The notes under the pieces: generated by a model
Told to the model about the DNA's origin: nothing
The model's database searches: none
What the model saw: the letters and a program-made list of their open reading frames with translations, nothing else
NCBI GenBank assembly: GCA_949316235.1
Contig: OX438742.1
Coordinates: 31,626,853-31,690,852, forward strand
Reading direction: 5' to 3'
Length of the DNA stretch: 64,000 nt
DNA from: Oegoconia quadripuncta
Taxonomy: Eukaryota > Arthropoda > Insecta > Lepidoptera > Autostichidae
Shown: piece after piece, positions 36,171-46,494 of the stretch
Layout: every line of letters starts with the position of its first letter
Position numbering within the stretch: the stretch's first letter is position 1
Made by a program: the position numbers and the translations under genes

Positions 36171-36209
36171 TCCTACTTCTGCTCTCCTAGTCACTGAGCT
36201 AGCAAATAA

Positions 36210-36339
36210 TCAGTCATCTCCGTGCCGCTAAGCATCTTCCACCCTTCACACCTTTGTGGAGTGAAGCGGGCCGGACGGCGTTGTTTGTTGCGGCAGATTT
36301 GGAGATCATTGTCGCAAAGCTGGCTTGGCGAAATTTCAA
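36210..36339 (+). promoter_or_regulatory. Candidate first exon and promoter, possibly of the Pin1 gene
   Basis: A TCAGT initiator lies at 36210-36214, in a stretch richer in CG than its flanks. It is followed by a donor, TTTCAA|GTAAGTG, with its GT at 36340-36341. The Pin1 ATG lies 2.2 kb downstream, directly after an acceptor-like 'cattccag|aATG'. That makes this a plausible 5' untranslated exon. There is no direct evidence that the two are joined. Confidence 0.3.
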
Positions 36340-36850
36340 GTAAGTGCGGTAAATTGACATCGTTTATTTATGACCTTTCAATCTGTTCCTTTTATTTGTC
36401 GAATTTAAGGCCCGTAATGAAGAATGTTACTCAAGCAGAGATCTCCGCTTGAGGACAGTTAATAAGGGACAGCTTTATGTAACTTCTATAGCGGCAGCTT
36501 TTTCTAACTATGCTCAAGCGCAGATCTACGCTTGAATAATATTCTGTAATAAGGGCCTAAAAGCGTCAGTGCTCCCATTCTTTATGATGAACAAAGGAAA
36601 TCCTAAAGAACAATCTTGTTATTAGATGGAATAGTTCCTCTTGGTAAAAGAAAACCTCAAAACGGATAACAAGTTCACTGTACTGTTACAAATATGATTT
36701 ACTCCTTCCTGTACCTTAGATTACTTAAGCAAAAAGGGGAAAACATGTGGTGCAACGAACATAATGAGCTTTAGTCAGAATCTGGCTCACGATTTTGTAT
36801 ATATGAGAGTATCTACACTCTTTTGAAATATTTGTTTAAAAAATACAACA

Positions 36851-36917
36851 ATGCCTTTCTGTGCATTTACCAGATGTAGGTACAAATGAAAAGCCCCTGG
36901 CATTACATTTCACTCGT
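36851..36917 (+). pseudogene. THAP-domain N-terminal fragment
   Basis: The frame begins at an ATG and reads MPFCAFTRCRYK, a stop, then KAPGITFHS. The Cys-x4-Cys start and the GITFH block are the opening of a THAP zinc finger, found in P-element-type transposases and in host DNA-binding proteins. The stop after 12 residues and the immediate loss of homology show that it is a remnant. Confidence 0.55.
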
Positions 36918-37044
36918 AATAATAATAAACCTTTATTTTCATAGATATTTTCTAAATAATTTTTAACTAGGTAAATCTTATGGTTAGTGTATTTGAAATC
37001 TTTAGTTATTGTTTTACTTTTGTCTGAATTCTAAATAATTTTTT

Positions 37045-37400
37045 TTTTGTGTATAGGCCTACTTCAGCCTCTCTCAGTTCTGTTTCTTACTATGTCTAGC
37101 CAGTTCTTTCCAACTACACGTTCTTTGGTTTTTTCACTTGGGTCTTTCCATTAAGTGGATTTTATATCTCAGATTGTCAGTCTTAACTATGTGGTGCCAG
37201 CCCATCTCCATTTCAATTGTGAAGCATGTTGTAGTGAATGCTTTATTTTTGTTCTTCTACAAACAGTGGTACTTTTGTTCCTTAGGATCATTCTCATTTT
37301 TAGAATACTTATATTTCCATGTTTGGCATGTGTGAGTTATGTTGGGTAGTATACACATATCTATGGCCATATTAATAAAGCAATTGTAAGTTTGAGATCG
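37045..37400 (-). mobile_element. LINE 3' end with poly-A
   Basis: On the minus strand the coding remnant ERVVGKNWLDIVRNRTERG is followed by a stop, then 'gtaggcctatacac' and a run of 10 A. This is a 5'-truncated LINE tail. Overlapping plus-strand frames here are chance. Confidence 0.65.
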
Positions 37401-38104
37401 AGATCCACTCTCAACACAATTTTTTTAAAACTGTTTAAATACACAAGAGTATCCAAAGTATCAAGTTAAGTTCACAACGATCTCAAGATTGTTTTATTAA
37501 TATGTGGTTATGACTATTTGTTTCAATTGCGATCTAAAGTTTGTTATTAATATTTCTTTTGGGGCTCAGAATTCGTTCCAGTGCAGCAGCATAGTAAATA
37601 TCTTTGTATTCCTGGATACACACACATATTTACTTACATAATAAATTGCAGTATTGTTTACATTGATTTTCTCCATTCGCTGCTAGTCGTTATTAGACAC
37701 CGGCTAAACCAATTAGCCGGTGTCTATGTGCTGACCAACATTGGACTTTTATTATCCAGTTCACGTAGCATTTTTTTCTAGTTACTGACTGTTCCTTGTG
37801 AATATGAATACACATTGATTCTTAGGTAAAAATAGTAACTGAAAGTTTCTTCTTTGTTTAGTCATTTGAAGAAAGCAACAGGTGTGTATATATTATTCCT
37901 AAGTGTGTGACAACTGGCATTTGGGTGGGTAGAGTTTCAAGTGCAATGACGTAATTGGGGATCCAGTGTTATTGTCATTGACCAAGATTGTTATCTTATT
38001 TACACTACAGTCTGGTTATGTCTCACTGTCTCTGTTGTTATTTACAATACATTTGCACAACATTCGCAATGTAGCTATGAGGGCGTGTCTCTCCGTGGTA
38101 GTAC
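37401..38104. other. Spacer upstream of Pin1
   Basis: It contains a 13-bp perfect hairpin (37695-37707 with 37713-37725, loop ACCAA). Otherwise it is featureless. It may be intronic if Pin1 has the upstream exon proposed above. Confidence 0.35.
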
Positions 38105-38149
38105 TAGCCTGGTTGTTGATTTATATGATGTAAGACCAAACTGCTATTT

Positions 38150-38480
38150 CCCATTTTTGCTTAAGACGCGGTCTCCCAATTTGGGAGGTCTGGGTTCGAT
38201 TCCCAGACAGGCCATGTACAAATGAGTTTTTAAATGAAAAATTTAATTACTTATGTACATTTGGATAAATGTACATAAGCAGCAGTCGGATGACTGCTCT
38301 TAAACGGTGAAGGAAAACATCGAGAGGAAACCTGCATGCCTGAGAAATAAAAATTCTAAGGCATGTGAAGTCCCCAACCAGCATTGGGACTATGGCATAT
38401 ACTCCCTCATTATATGAGGGAAGGCCTATATCCCTGCAGTGGGATGTTTACGGGCTCGGATGACTGGTACCTAATACCTG
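38150..38480 (+). mobile_element. tRNA-derived SINE (family C)
   Basis: The head 'tctgggttcgattcccagac' holds a perfect B box. The body has 'ggatgactgctcttaaacgg', 'tgaaggaaaacatcgagagg' and 'aaacctgcatgcctgagaaa'. The 3' part 'gcctatatccctgcagtggg' leads to 'ggatgactgg'. I recognise this as a widespread insect SINE type. It ends 57 bases before the Pin1 start codon. Confidence 0.75.
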
Positions 38481-38537
38481 CTACCTATATATAAATTTAT
38501 TCCTAAGATCCATCAACACTTCCACAAACATTCCAGA

Positions 38538-39011
38538 ATGTCAAACCAAGAAATGGAAATTCATTTACCTGAAGGATGGGAGATGAGAACTAGCCGATCC
38601 ACTGGAATGACATATTTCCTCAACACTTACACAAAGAAATCGCAATGGGAAAAACCTGAGGCTCCAGCAGATCCTGGTGAGATCCGTTGCAGCCATATCC
38701 TTGTGAAACATGCAGAAAGTCGTCGTCCTTCTTCTTGGCGAGAGGAAATAATAACCAGAAGTAAAGAAGATGCCTTGGATACAATCAAAGCCTATCGTAA
38801 GCAGATAGTGGCAAATGTAGTTTCGTTTGTTGATGTAGCAGCAAGATATTCTGACTGCTCATCTGCCAAACGTGGAGGTGATTTGGGTATGTTTGGTCGT
38901 GGTCAGATGCAACAAGCGTTTGAAGCCGAGGCTTTCAAATTGAAAGTTGGTCAGTTGAGTAAGCCAATTTTAACCGATTCAGGTTATCATATCATATTGA
39001 AAACAGTTTGA
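38538..39011 (+). CDS. Pin1: Peptidyl-prolyl cis-trans isomerase Pin1 (dodo)
   Basis: This 157-residue protein isomerises pSer/pThr-Pro bonds in mitotic and transcription regulators, in nucleus and cytoplasm. An N-terminal WW domain (about residues 9-40) has W14, Y26 and W37 and the phosphate-binding loop TSRSTG. A parvulin domain follows (about 48-157), with CSHILVKH (H53, K57), the basic patch SRRPSSWR (R62, R63), the catalytic-site cysteine in SDCSSA (C107), GGDLGMFGRGQM, and TDSGYHIIL (S148, H151). All Pin1 active-site positions are kept. The length is normal for the family and the frame has no intron. The ATG follows an acceptor-like 'cattccag', so a 5' untranslated exon is possible. A retrocopy is the alternative, but no poly-A tract or target duplication is evident and the frame is intact. 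Confidence 0.93.
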   Translation: MSNQEMEIHLPEGWEMRTSRSTGMTYFLNTYTKKSQWEKPEAPADPGEIRCSHILVKHAESRRPSSWREEIITRSKEDALDTIKAYRKQIVANVVSFVDVAARYSDCSSAKRGGDLGMFGRGQMQQAFEAEAFKLKVGQLSKPILTDSGYHIILKTV

Positions 39012-39191
39012 TAGTTTGTTTTGTTCTTTCATTACAATTAACAGGGATCGGAATCCTACTGTCAATGTGGTCCATACTGAATATTTTTGTCAGCCCCAGA
39101 AAATCCATTTTTAAGTTCCATATTTATGCTGTACTTTACTGTGGTGTGCAACAAAGAATATTTGTATTGTATTATCTTCCCTTAAATATTA

Positions 39192-39197
39192 ATTAAA
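39192..39197 (+). terminator. Candidate Pin1 polyadenylation signal
   Basis: An ATTAAA variant signal lies about 180 bases after the Pin1 stop codon. AATAAA motifs follow further on, near 39600 and 39662. Confidence 0.35.
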
Positions 39198-41738
39198 AGA
39201 CACATAGTAACATTTTTATTATTTTATAAAGTCATTTAGGGGAACAAGAAAACAATCTAAAAAGAAATCGGTTGATTTAAAAAATGGGGCATTAAATACT
39301 GATTTTATAACCTTGAAAATGAATAATGATAGACCTGTGGTTAATATTTACAATTATTTAGTTTATATCCACTACATGTGTCATTGAATATAGTTAACCA
39401 TTATACAATTAATTTATATGTTTTCAAAGGAAAGTAATCTCTCTTGGCTTTTCAACATATTTTATTTAATTATTCTTTATTGCACAAGAAATACAAAATG
39501 TACAAATGTGAGCTTAACTCTAAAGAGATCTCTTCCAGTCAACCCTACTGGAGGTTAGAAACGTTACACTGGAGGGGGAACAAATAAAAAATGTGGAACC
39601 AATAAATATTATATACTAAGAAGAAGAATATATACTTTACTGTAAAATCAACCTTTACTGTCAATAAAATTATTTTTAAGGCTGTTTCAACCCTTTAAGC
39701 TTAATGTTGCAATTTCTGTAAATTCCATCTTTTTAAAATAACTAAATAAAAAAGGATGTGGAGAAACCTTGGTATTCATTAACACATTGGGTGCCAAACT
39801 ATGAGATAACTCATAGTAACAAGACATTTTCAAATGTGTCTAGCGAAATGTCACTCAATGTATTAATCCTGCTTTTTACCTGGTTGCTGTCTGTCTGTTT
39901 AAATGTTCGAAAATTTCAGTATTTTTCTTCTCCGTGTCAATGAGTTCGATTACATTACATCCACCCAAAATTCAGCTACGGCAGCGTCTGAAGCCACGCA
40001 GATGTCCTATTAGGTGCAGGTGGACGAGCTCAGTGGACAGGAGGGTGTTGAGAAATGTTTTGTGATGAGCTCCACAATCGCAGTGCATTTGTGACTTGTC
40101 AATAAAATTTACCTGCACTACGCCAAGTGTGCTCTGCAGTGCGCCGAACTGGATCCACAGACGATATAGATTCCTGATCAAATCGAAATGGCTTAACCAA
40201 TTTCCATTAAATATGGCTAGAAACTAACCTACCCTGAGTTTATGTTAAATATAAAAATAAAAATAGATAAACCCCTAAATACTAATATTAACCACACACA
40301 CCAAAAAGTGTTAAAAATTGAAAATCTTCGAAACAGCCTAACCAATGTCTTCAATCATGGCCAATAACTTTAGTCCGTAGTTACATCCGGACAAAGGCTG
40401 GACACACACACATGCAAATACACGTACACAGACGCACACACGCACGCACTCATGCACATACATATACACAAACGCGCACACAAATACACACAAAAAACCC
40501 ATAGTTTTTCATCGGGGGTAAATTGTTCTAAATGCAGTAGTTTGATCATATAAATTTTTACAATATGTGTGTAGTCCGCAGAGGATGGCTAAGTATTACC
40601 AAAACATAATTATAAGTACCATTTAGTCTCTCAATAAAGAATTTGTACTAGTATTTTCGGAAATAGTGCAATAATAAAAGGAATTGCAACATTCAATACA
40701 GCCTTAATACTTTTCGGAAGTTATAGCAGGAGATGACAATCAATATTGAGTCTGTACCTGTAACAACGTCCTGTTTGCGATCCTTGATAATTGATTAATG
40801 TTATTTCTTAAGATTTTTTCTTCTTGAGATTTAAATATCTCAAAAGGTCTGTTTCATTTATTCTTGATTTTCTACTTAATTTACTTTTACGAGTGGCTGT
40901 CTTTCATTAATTGAAGGTTGAAATTTCCAAGTGTAACTAGATTAATTAAGAATGAATTTCATAACTTTAATTTAACACGTAGGGTGCTACTTTTTGTATA
41001 ATTTAAACCACATTTTGCAGTATAGTTGCATGCATGATTCACCAGGTCATCTACCTATATTAACCCTTTTCTGGCACAATTGCTCATAAAACATGTTAAC
41101 CAGAACACATAATTGTTGTTAATGAATTAGGCTTTTATATCAAACTGTAACAGGTGTGGTTAAGACAGAATTTATTGTCTCTGTAGATTGGCGGTGAAAA
41201 ATTTTTCATTCATTAATTTGCGATATATGGGTTCAGGTACAATTCCCGGTTGAACTTTCCTAAAATATACTTTTGGATCCCAAAGTTCTTTTTATTTAAA
41301 ATAGAGCATACTCCATTATTCAATTTTATAAGGCAAATTGATTGGAAATTTTAGGAAAAAGCAATGTAACCAAATTTGTTGATTAAATTTTATTTTAGAG
41401 TAATAATACTAAAAAGTAGCCGTTGAAACTGTGGCGCTACCACTGAACTATTTGTCATACAAACAATGTGGAGCTGGAGAAAACATCATTTCTCGTCACT
41501 GACCTATATATCAATAAGTTGTTTCTACATTCTTGTTAAACGTAAAATAACTTCTACTGTTATAATGTGACCGTTGACAACAATAATTTAAATCTTATGT
41601 ATTTAGCATTAAAATGAATAATAATAAATAGTATCTTAAATGTTATGTCCTTGTTTTATTGTGCTACCTTTGTTCATCATAAATATGGAGAGTAGTTGTA
41701 TTATTTCTGTTTTAGAAACGACATGAATTTATAATATA
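39198..41738. other. Spacer with old repeats
   Basis: At 39470-39640 there is a reversed LINE-like 3' tail ('ctttattgcacaagaaatac'). At 39970-40200 is a GC-richer block open on the minus strand (69 codons, LYRLWIQFGALQSTLGVV), probably a transposon scrap. The block 40290-40530 repeats 32960-33190. A CA-rich simple tract lies at about 40403-40495. No host gene was recognised. Confidence 0.4.
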
Positions 41739-42565
41739 CAGGGCGTCCCAAAGTTATGGGACATGAAGGGGAAGTACCTTAAATATCGTAGATAGTGAAT
41801 TTTGCTCAAAGAAGACTTTATGTTATTTTTAAAAGTTAGTAATTCTGCATTCATAGATTTTCTAAAAATTACTTGCTTCGGCTGGGAATCGAACCGACTT
41901 AAATGTGAAAAAAAAAACACCCTACTTTTATGATGCCAATCGAAAGAATAGCTAAAAAATAATAACTCTGCCTAAGTAACATAGTATTTTAAAAGAAAGG
42001 AACAACATAAAATGATTGAGTCAAATTTCAAGAAAGTTATTTATTGCCGACGACGTTCGAAAAGTAGCGATATTATCATTCCAAAGATAGCATTGATTAT
42101 TCGTAAATAAGTACCCACTTCATAAAATAGGTACTAACATAGTTTTCCTTATTATAAGTGCACGTGTAGATGAAATGATAAAACTTGTATTTCAATACGT
42201 CCTCTGTAAGCTAGACAGAAGGCAAATTAAATACCTACTTAATTGACTACGGCAGTTTCATGTATGTTTTTTATTTGATTAAAATGATTAATTTCACGTT
42301 GTTCCTTTCTTTTAAAATACTATGTTACTTAGGCAGAGTTATTATTTTTTAGCTATTCTTTCGATTGGCATCATAAAAGTAGGGTGTTTTTTTTTTCACA
42401 TTTGAGTCGGTTCGATTCCCAGCCGAAGCAAATAATTTTTAGAAAATCTATGAATGCAGAATTACTAACTTTTAAAAATAACATAAAGTCTTCTTTGAGC
42501 AAAATTCACTATCTACGATATTTAAGGTACTTCCCCTTCATGTCCCATAACTTTGGGACGCCCTG
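41739..42565. mobile_element. 827-bp non-autonomous DNA transposon with 268-bp inverted repeats
   Basis: The left repeat (41739-42006) and right repeat (42298-42565) are reverse complements; I count two differences. Both outer ends read CAGGGCGTCCC, and TA flanks each side (41737-41738, 42566-42567). Each repeat contains a tRNA-like B box (ggttcgattcc), oriented towards the element centre on the right arm. The 291-bp middle has no transposase. It has short similarities to the 5' untranslated part of the intact element at 53.6 kb, which suggests an internally deleted relative. Mirror-image 62-63-codon frames in the two arms (41729-41920 minus, 42384-42572 plus) are a by-product of the inverted repeats. 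Confidence 0.9.
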
Positions 42566-43051
42566 TATATAAAAGAAATGTATAAAAGAAAATCCCGTTT
42601 ATTTAGGGAAAATATGAAGTGCTTGTAAATAATAGTAGACTACTTGCTCTGCAATCGTAGTTTTGCCCACATCAATCATGATGATCATCAGACAATAATT
42701 AAATTGGTAAATAAATGTAACATCAACTTAATAGGTAGGTACTTTTTATTTATTATCTAACAAGATTGCACAATAAATAAGTAACAGTAGAGCTTAACAA
42801 CGATATTGACTTAGTGCAAATCTCAGTACGATCGTGTCTTTGACGAACCCAGCCAATTTCGGCAAAGACACCCTATGTGTACCTCCCGAACCTACATTTG
42901 GCAATTTTTACTTCTACCTTTGTTAGAAGTCACTATGGCACTAATACAATAAATAATAAAAGCTACACCTAAACACTGAGTAACCAGAAATTGCTAAAAT
43001 ATTAAAGTTCGGGAGTTACTTAAAGTACAAATTATTCGTAAATGTTCCTTA
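42566..43051. other. Spacer and 3' untranslated region of the kinin gene
   Basis: On the minus strand two overlapping AATAAA signals lie at 42745-42754, about 300 bases after the kinin stop codon. They are the best candidate for its poly(A) site. No other feature was seen. Confidence 0.5.
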
Positions 43052-44116
43052 TTACAATGCCTTTGTCGTTTTGTCATTAAAATCTTGACTGTTTCTTATT
43101 AAAAGTATAGCATCTAAAGTAGAGTCCTTCAAATTTTGTGTTGAAGGTGTCCAAATTGGTCCAATTATTGGCGGAGACCTCTTGCCACCCCAAGCGCTGA
43201 ATTTTACCTTTCTTTTGCCATCTTTCTTCAAATTAACATCTACATAAGGATGGCCTGGTTTGTACATCTTTGGGACAGTTTCTATGAAGGAATTAAACGG
43301 CATTGCTTCTCTGATCGCTCTATCACCCATTTTGGTACTTAAGGCTAGGATTCTGATAGGATGCCTTTTGTCCAAGGATGGTATAAACTGAAATCCAGCT
43401 AAATTAAATCGGTTACCATTCGGCGAGAACTTGGAAACGATTCGTGTGAGTTCAGGTACATAGGATGAAAAGATTATTTTAGAGCCTTTAGCACCGGGTT
43501 TGTATATCAATTGGCCGCTCCTTTTTCCACCCCATGGACTAAATCGAACTCGCTTTGGCATACTGGGCTCTCTAATATTAGCTGCTCTTTTCCACGTCCA
43601 CATGTGCTCCATAGTAGGTTTATCCCGTTTCCCACCCCATGGACTGAAGCTTCTTTTTTCCAATTGACTTAAGCTGCTCATATCGGTAGCGTTGGTTTCG
43701 ACGGTACTAGAAAAGCCTTGAACTATGAATGGAGCTCCCATGACTTTGTCATCATTTCGTAAATACATGGTCTTGTCTGTATCAACTAGATTTGGTAACC
43801 AGCGTCGTTCCTGTATATCTTCCTTGGCATCTTCTACGGTTCGCCTCTTTCGTTGTCGATCTGGTGATTGGTCGAGATTTTCACGATTGTAGAATTGGTT
43901 GTAAACGTCTGTATTTGGTGCTTCATTTTGATAGGTTTCGTAATCATTCCGTGTTGATGGTAAGTTAAAATAATTGACGTATGGTAGTGGATAATGAAGG
44001 GTTGGATCTAAAGGATCCAAGATGGTGTCAGCACCAGGTCCGCCCGTGTTGATATACTGCAGACTGGCGGTGCCAAACCATGAGAACGTGAGGAGCAGTA
44101 GCCGGTAATGCGTCAT
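43052..44116 (-). CDS. Kinin (leucokinin/helicokinin) neuropeptide precursor
   Basis: The 354-residue prepropeptide begins with a hydrophobic signal sequence (residues 1 to about 18-20, RLLLLTFSWFG core). Three kinins are bounded by KR and end in Gly for amidation: SFSPWGG (156-162), VRFSPWGG (190-197) and KVKFSAWGG (303-311). They give SFSPWG-, VRFSPWG- and KVKFSAWG-amide, with the kinin core FxxWG-amide. The last two equal helicokinins II and III as I recall them; the first differs from helicokinin I at residue 1. Kinins act through a GPCR to stimulate Malpighian tubule secretion and gut contraction. A long spacer (200-300) contains FSPNGNR (from residue 230), resembling a decayed kinin. 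The CDS is a single exon. The ATG is preceded by 'tgtttcag|aaaa', so an upstream non-coding exon is likely. Confidence 0.95.
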   Translation of the reverse strand: MTHYRLLLLTFSWFGTASLQYINTGGPGADTILDPLDPTLHYPLPYVNYFNLPSTRNDYETYQNEAPNTDVYNQFYNRENLDQSPDRQRKRRTVEDAKEDIQERRWLPNLVDTDKTMYLRNDDKVMGAPFIVQGFSSTVETNATDMSSLSQLEKRSFSPWGGKRDKPTMEHMWTWKRAANIREPSMPKRVRFSPWGGKRSGQLIYKPGAKGSKIIFSSYVPELTRIVSKFSPNGNRFNLAGFQFIPSLDKRHPIRILALSTKMGDRAIREAMPFNSFIETVPKMYKPGHPYVDVNLKKDGKRKVKFSAWGGKRSPPIIGPIWTPSTQNLKDSTLDAILLIRNSQDFNDKTTKAL

Positions 44117-44126
44117 TTTTCTGAAA
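44117..44126 (-). promoter_or_regulatory. Candidate splice acceptor of the kinin 5' UTR
   Basis: Reading on the minus strand, 'tgtttcag' ends four bases before the start codon. It is a normal short pyrimidine-rich acceptor. Donor and first exon were not located. Confidence 0.4.
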
Positions 44127-44424
44127 CATGATTAATTATGATCATGGTTAGTTTTATTTAACAGATTACATGAAAACTTATTCCCTATAACTTATAGTTA
44201 TGTAGTTTTAGACATATATACTAGATATTAAACTTCGATCTGTTTCATTGTAAAACTGAGAATGGGATTTCATCGTTTCGGTGTAAATTTTTGAATAACG
44301 TTTCGGGGTAGAGAGATTTCAGCCGATTTCTTTTCTACCATACTATGTAGGTAGCTAGTATCTAGGTATATGACATCATCATGTCATGATATCATATAAA
44401 TAGTATCTATATATATACACAGGG

Positions 44425-44600
44425 TGTCCAGGAATTAATGGATAACCTTTTAACTGTGGCTAGCTTGATCGATGCTCTACTGGTTAAAAAATAATGACCT
44501 AGTAGAAGTATCACGGTTTTCGAAATATCGTACAAAAGCCGTCTTTTAAATAAATTTGTCCCAACGCTCAGTTATTTTCATGCCATTTCATCAAATATCA
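44425..44600 (+). mobile_element. DNA transposon end, CAGGGTGTCC type
   Basis: The segment begins 'cagggtgtccaggaattaat' after a TA-rich flank and continues 'ggataacctttt'. This is the usual start of a Tc1/mariner-superfamily long inverted repeat, but no partner end was found. It is probably truncated. Confidence 0.4.
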
Positions 44601-44794
44601 ACATTTTTGGGTTCTGTTTTTATTTAATACACCTAAATAGTTGGTATTTAAAGTGAATACATTCTTTTTGTACTTTATATATTATTTTATAATTCGTTAC
44701 TAAAGAAGCCGATTTAGTGTACCGACATCTATAGGTATATTCATAAATAGCTGTTATGTCTTTGTTATTAGATCAATAAAGAGCATTTGTATTT

Positions 44795-45055
44795 GTAAAG
44801 AGATATACGACGCGAATGTGTATGGTGGTCTTGGTAGGGGAAGACCACGGTGAACGTACCATGATCAAATCGGGGTTGTCAAGTTAAGAGTACCCTAAAC
44901 CGACGAGCATGTATGAACAAGTTGATGAGGATAAATGAAGGATGAAGGAAGGAGGAAAAGTGTGTCAGGATCGTAGCTAGTGGAAGTGTGTGGTCTCTGC
45001 CGGTCTACGGGAAACAGGCGTGACTTTATATATGTGTGTATGTTAGAATGTATAC
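44795..45055 (+). mobile_element. LINE 3' end (family with (TGTA)n tail)
   Basis: Coding remnant 'aaagagatatacgacgcgaa', 'gggaagaccacgg', 'accgacgagcatgtatgaac' and 'ctacgggaaacaggcgtgac' match 13.33-13.61 kb in order. It ends in a degenerate tgtatgt tail. Stops and indels break the frame. Confidence 0.75.
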
Positions 45056-45142
45056 GAGTACGATGTACAGTAGGTGCCCAGGGGGGATCTCTGCCCACCT
45101 CAACATGAAACAGACAGACGAGCATATGTATTTATTATTTAT

Positions 45143-45197
45143 AGTACTTACCTTCCTCTATTTACTAATTTTTAGTAAATAGAGGAAGGTAAGTACT
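45143..45197. repeat. Perfect hairpin, 25-bp arms, 5-nt loop
   Basis: The left arm (45143-45167) and right arm (45173-45197) are exact reverse complements around ATTTT. It lies in AT-rich DNA with no nearby terminal-repeat partner. Confidence 0.9.
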
Positions 45198-45604
45198 TTT
45201 AAAAATTACGTAGGTATTAATCTTTTTAAAAATTTTACATTTAATTTTTTGGATAAATGCCCTACTCAAAAATGGCGTGGAGGATAGATTGAGGGGATGG
45301 GGCATCTATCCTCCGCCCTTGTAAGAGGTAAAGTGTTAAAGCTACAATACTCAAATTTGGACAGGATACATAGTGTTATGCAAACCTATTATTCCATTGT
45401 TAGATACCTTAAATTTACATGTATTTCAATGTAAGCCATATTTACTCGAAGGTCATCTATCCTCTACTGGGCACATAACCCCCAATTTTTAGAGGCCTGC
45501 AAGAATTTTCATAACTCTAAAATTCATATGTTCCTGTAAGGGTTACTATAACGCTTTTGTAGCTGAAAGACCGATCTACCTTTGCCTGAAAATGATACTT
45601 TGCT

Positions 45605-45835
45605 ATTTCAAACTCAAACTCAAAGCATTTTATTTCAACGTAAGATACATGATATCATTTGTTGAATGTCAATTTAAATCTATTGGAAATAAAAATAGGG
45701 CTAAGCATTTTTCGGTCAGTCAGTATGTCCAAGCTACCACCGCTTCGGAAAGGGAAATCATCTGTGGGAAAAGAAGCGGCGCAAGAAACCCACAGGATCA
45801 TTTTCTTTTCTTTTCTTTTTTTTATATATAAAAGT
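45605..45835 (+). mobile_element. Retroposon 3' part (family D)
   Basis: 'ctcaaactcaaagcatttta' opens the segment. It continues 'tgtcaatttaaatctattgg', 'gtcagtcagtatgtccaagc', 'accaccgcttcgg' and 'gcggcgcaagaaacccacag', ending in a T/C-rich tract. The same first blocks recur at 58.92-59.08 kb. I recognise it as a common lepidopteran repeat. The class is uncertain. Confidence 0.55.
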
Positions 45836-46494
45836 ATACAACTAATGCAATTTTATAATTTTTGGGAGCGGGGCGAAGTATACCAAGCGTTTTTGTCATA
45901 TTGTCAATGGGTTTCGAGCAAGAGAGCGAATAAAAAGTAGCACCTATCCGGAAGTTACCCTATTTAAACAGAATTGTGGCTTTTTAACCTATTCATGGAC
46001 AGTTATGTGCAAGTATGAATGTGGATTGAGAATGAATGGAATGAGGGTTTGTCGTCAAATAATAATAAGGCTTGATTCTAAATTATAAGGTTGAAACTAG
46101 AAATGTACGGTATTTAGTCTATATTTTAAGTCACAGTTTTGCATAACCTTGTTAAATAAGTATTCCCGTATTTACTAATACGTTTGAAGAATTTATGAAT
46201 AAATAATTTCACTTTCAGGAGAGTAGAGTAAGCTAAGTAAGTAAGTTAAGGTTAATTATAATCCTTGTGACTGAACGCGTCACGTGGTGTCTATTGAGAA
46301 CTAAGTTTTAATCTGTTGACCTCTATTGGCAAGAGGTCTATAACGTACCTATGTATCTTGTTTAGTTTCAAAGTATCCAAAATTACGGGTTACTTTGCCC
46401 ATTAATTTCAATAATAGGTACGTGATTAATGTAGGTCAACACATCATTTCGAAAAGTACTTCTGAAATTCGAACTTGAACGAATATCTAACAAA
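45836..46494. other. AT-rich spacer
   Basis: Nothing was recognised here. Confidence 0.3.

Noticed and set aside
38150..38220. A tRNA gene upstream of Pin1
   Set aside because: Only the T-arm half is tRNA-like, and the downstream body is a known SINE type.
40403..40495. Possible functional CA-rich regulatory element
   Set aside because: It reads as a degenerate (CA)n microsatellite inside a dispersed repeat.
41729..42572. Two mirror-image 62-63-codon ORFs with almost identical proteins
   Set aside because: They are the same TIR sequence read inwards from both ends, and they contain no domain. The B-box segment encodes the 'RFDSQPK' part.
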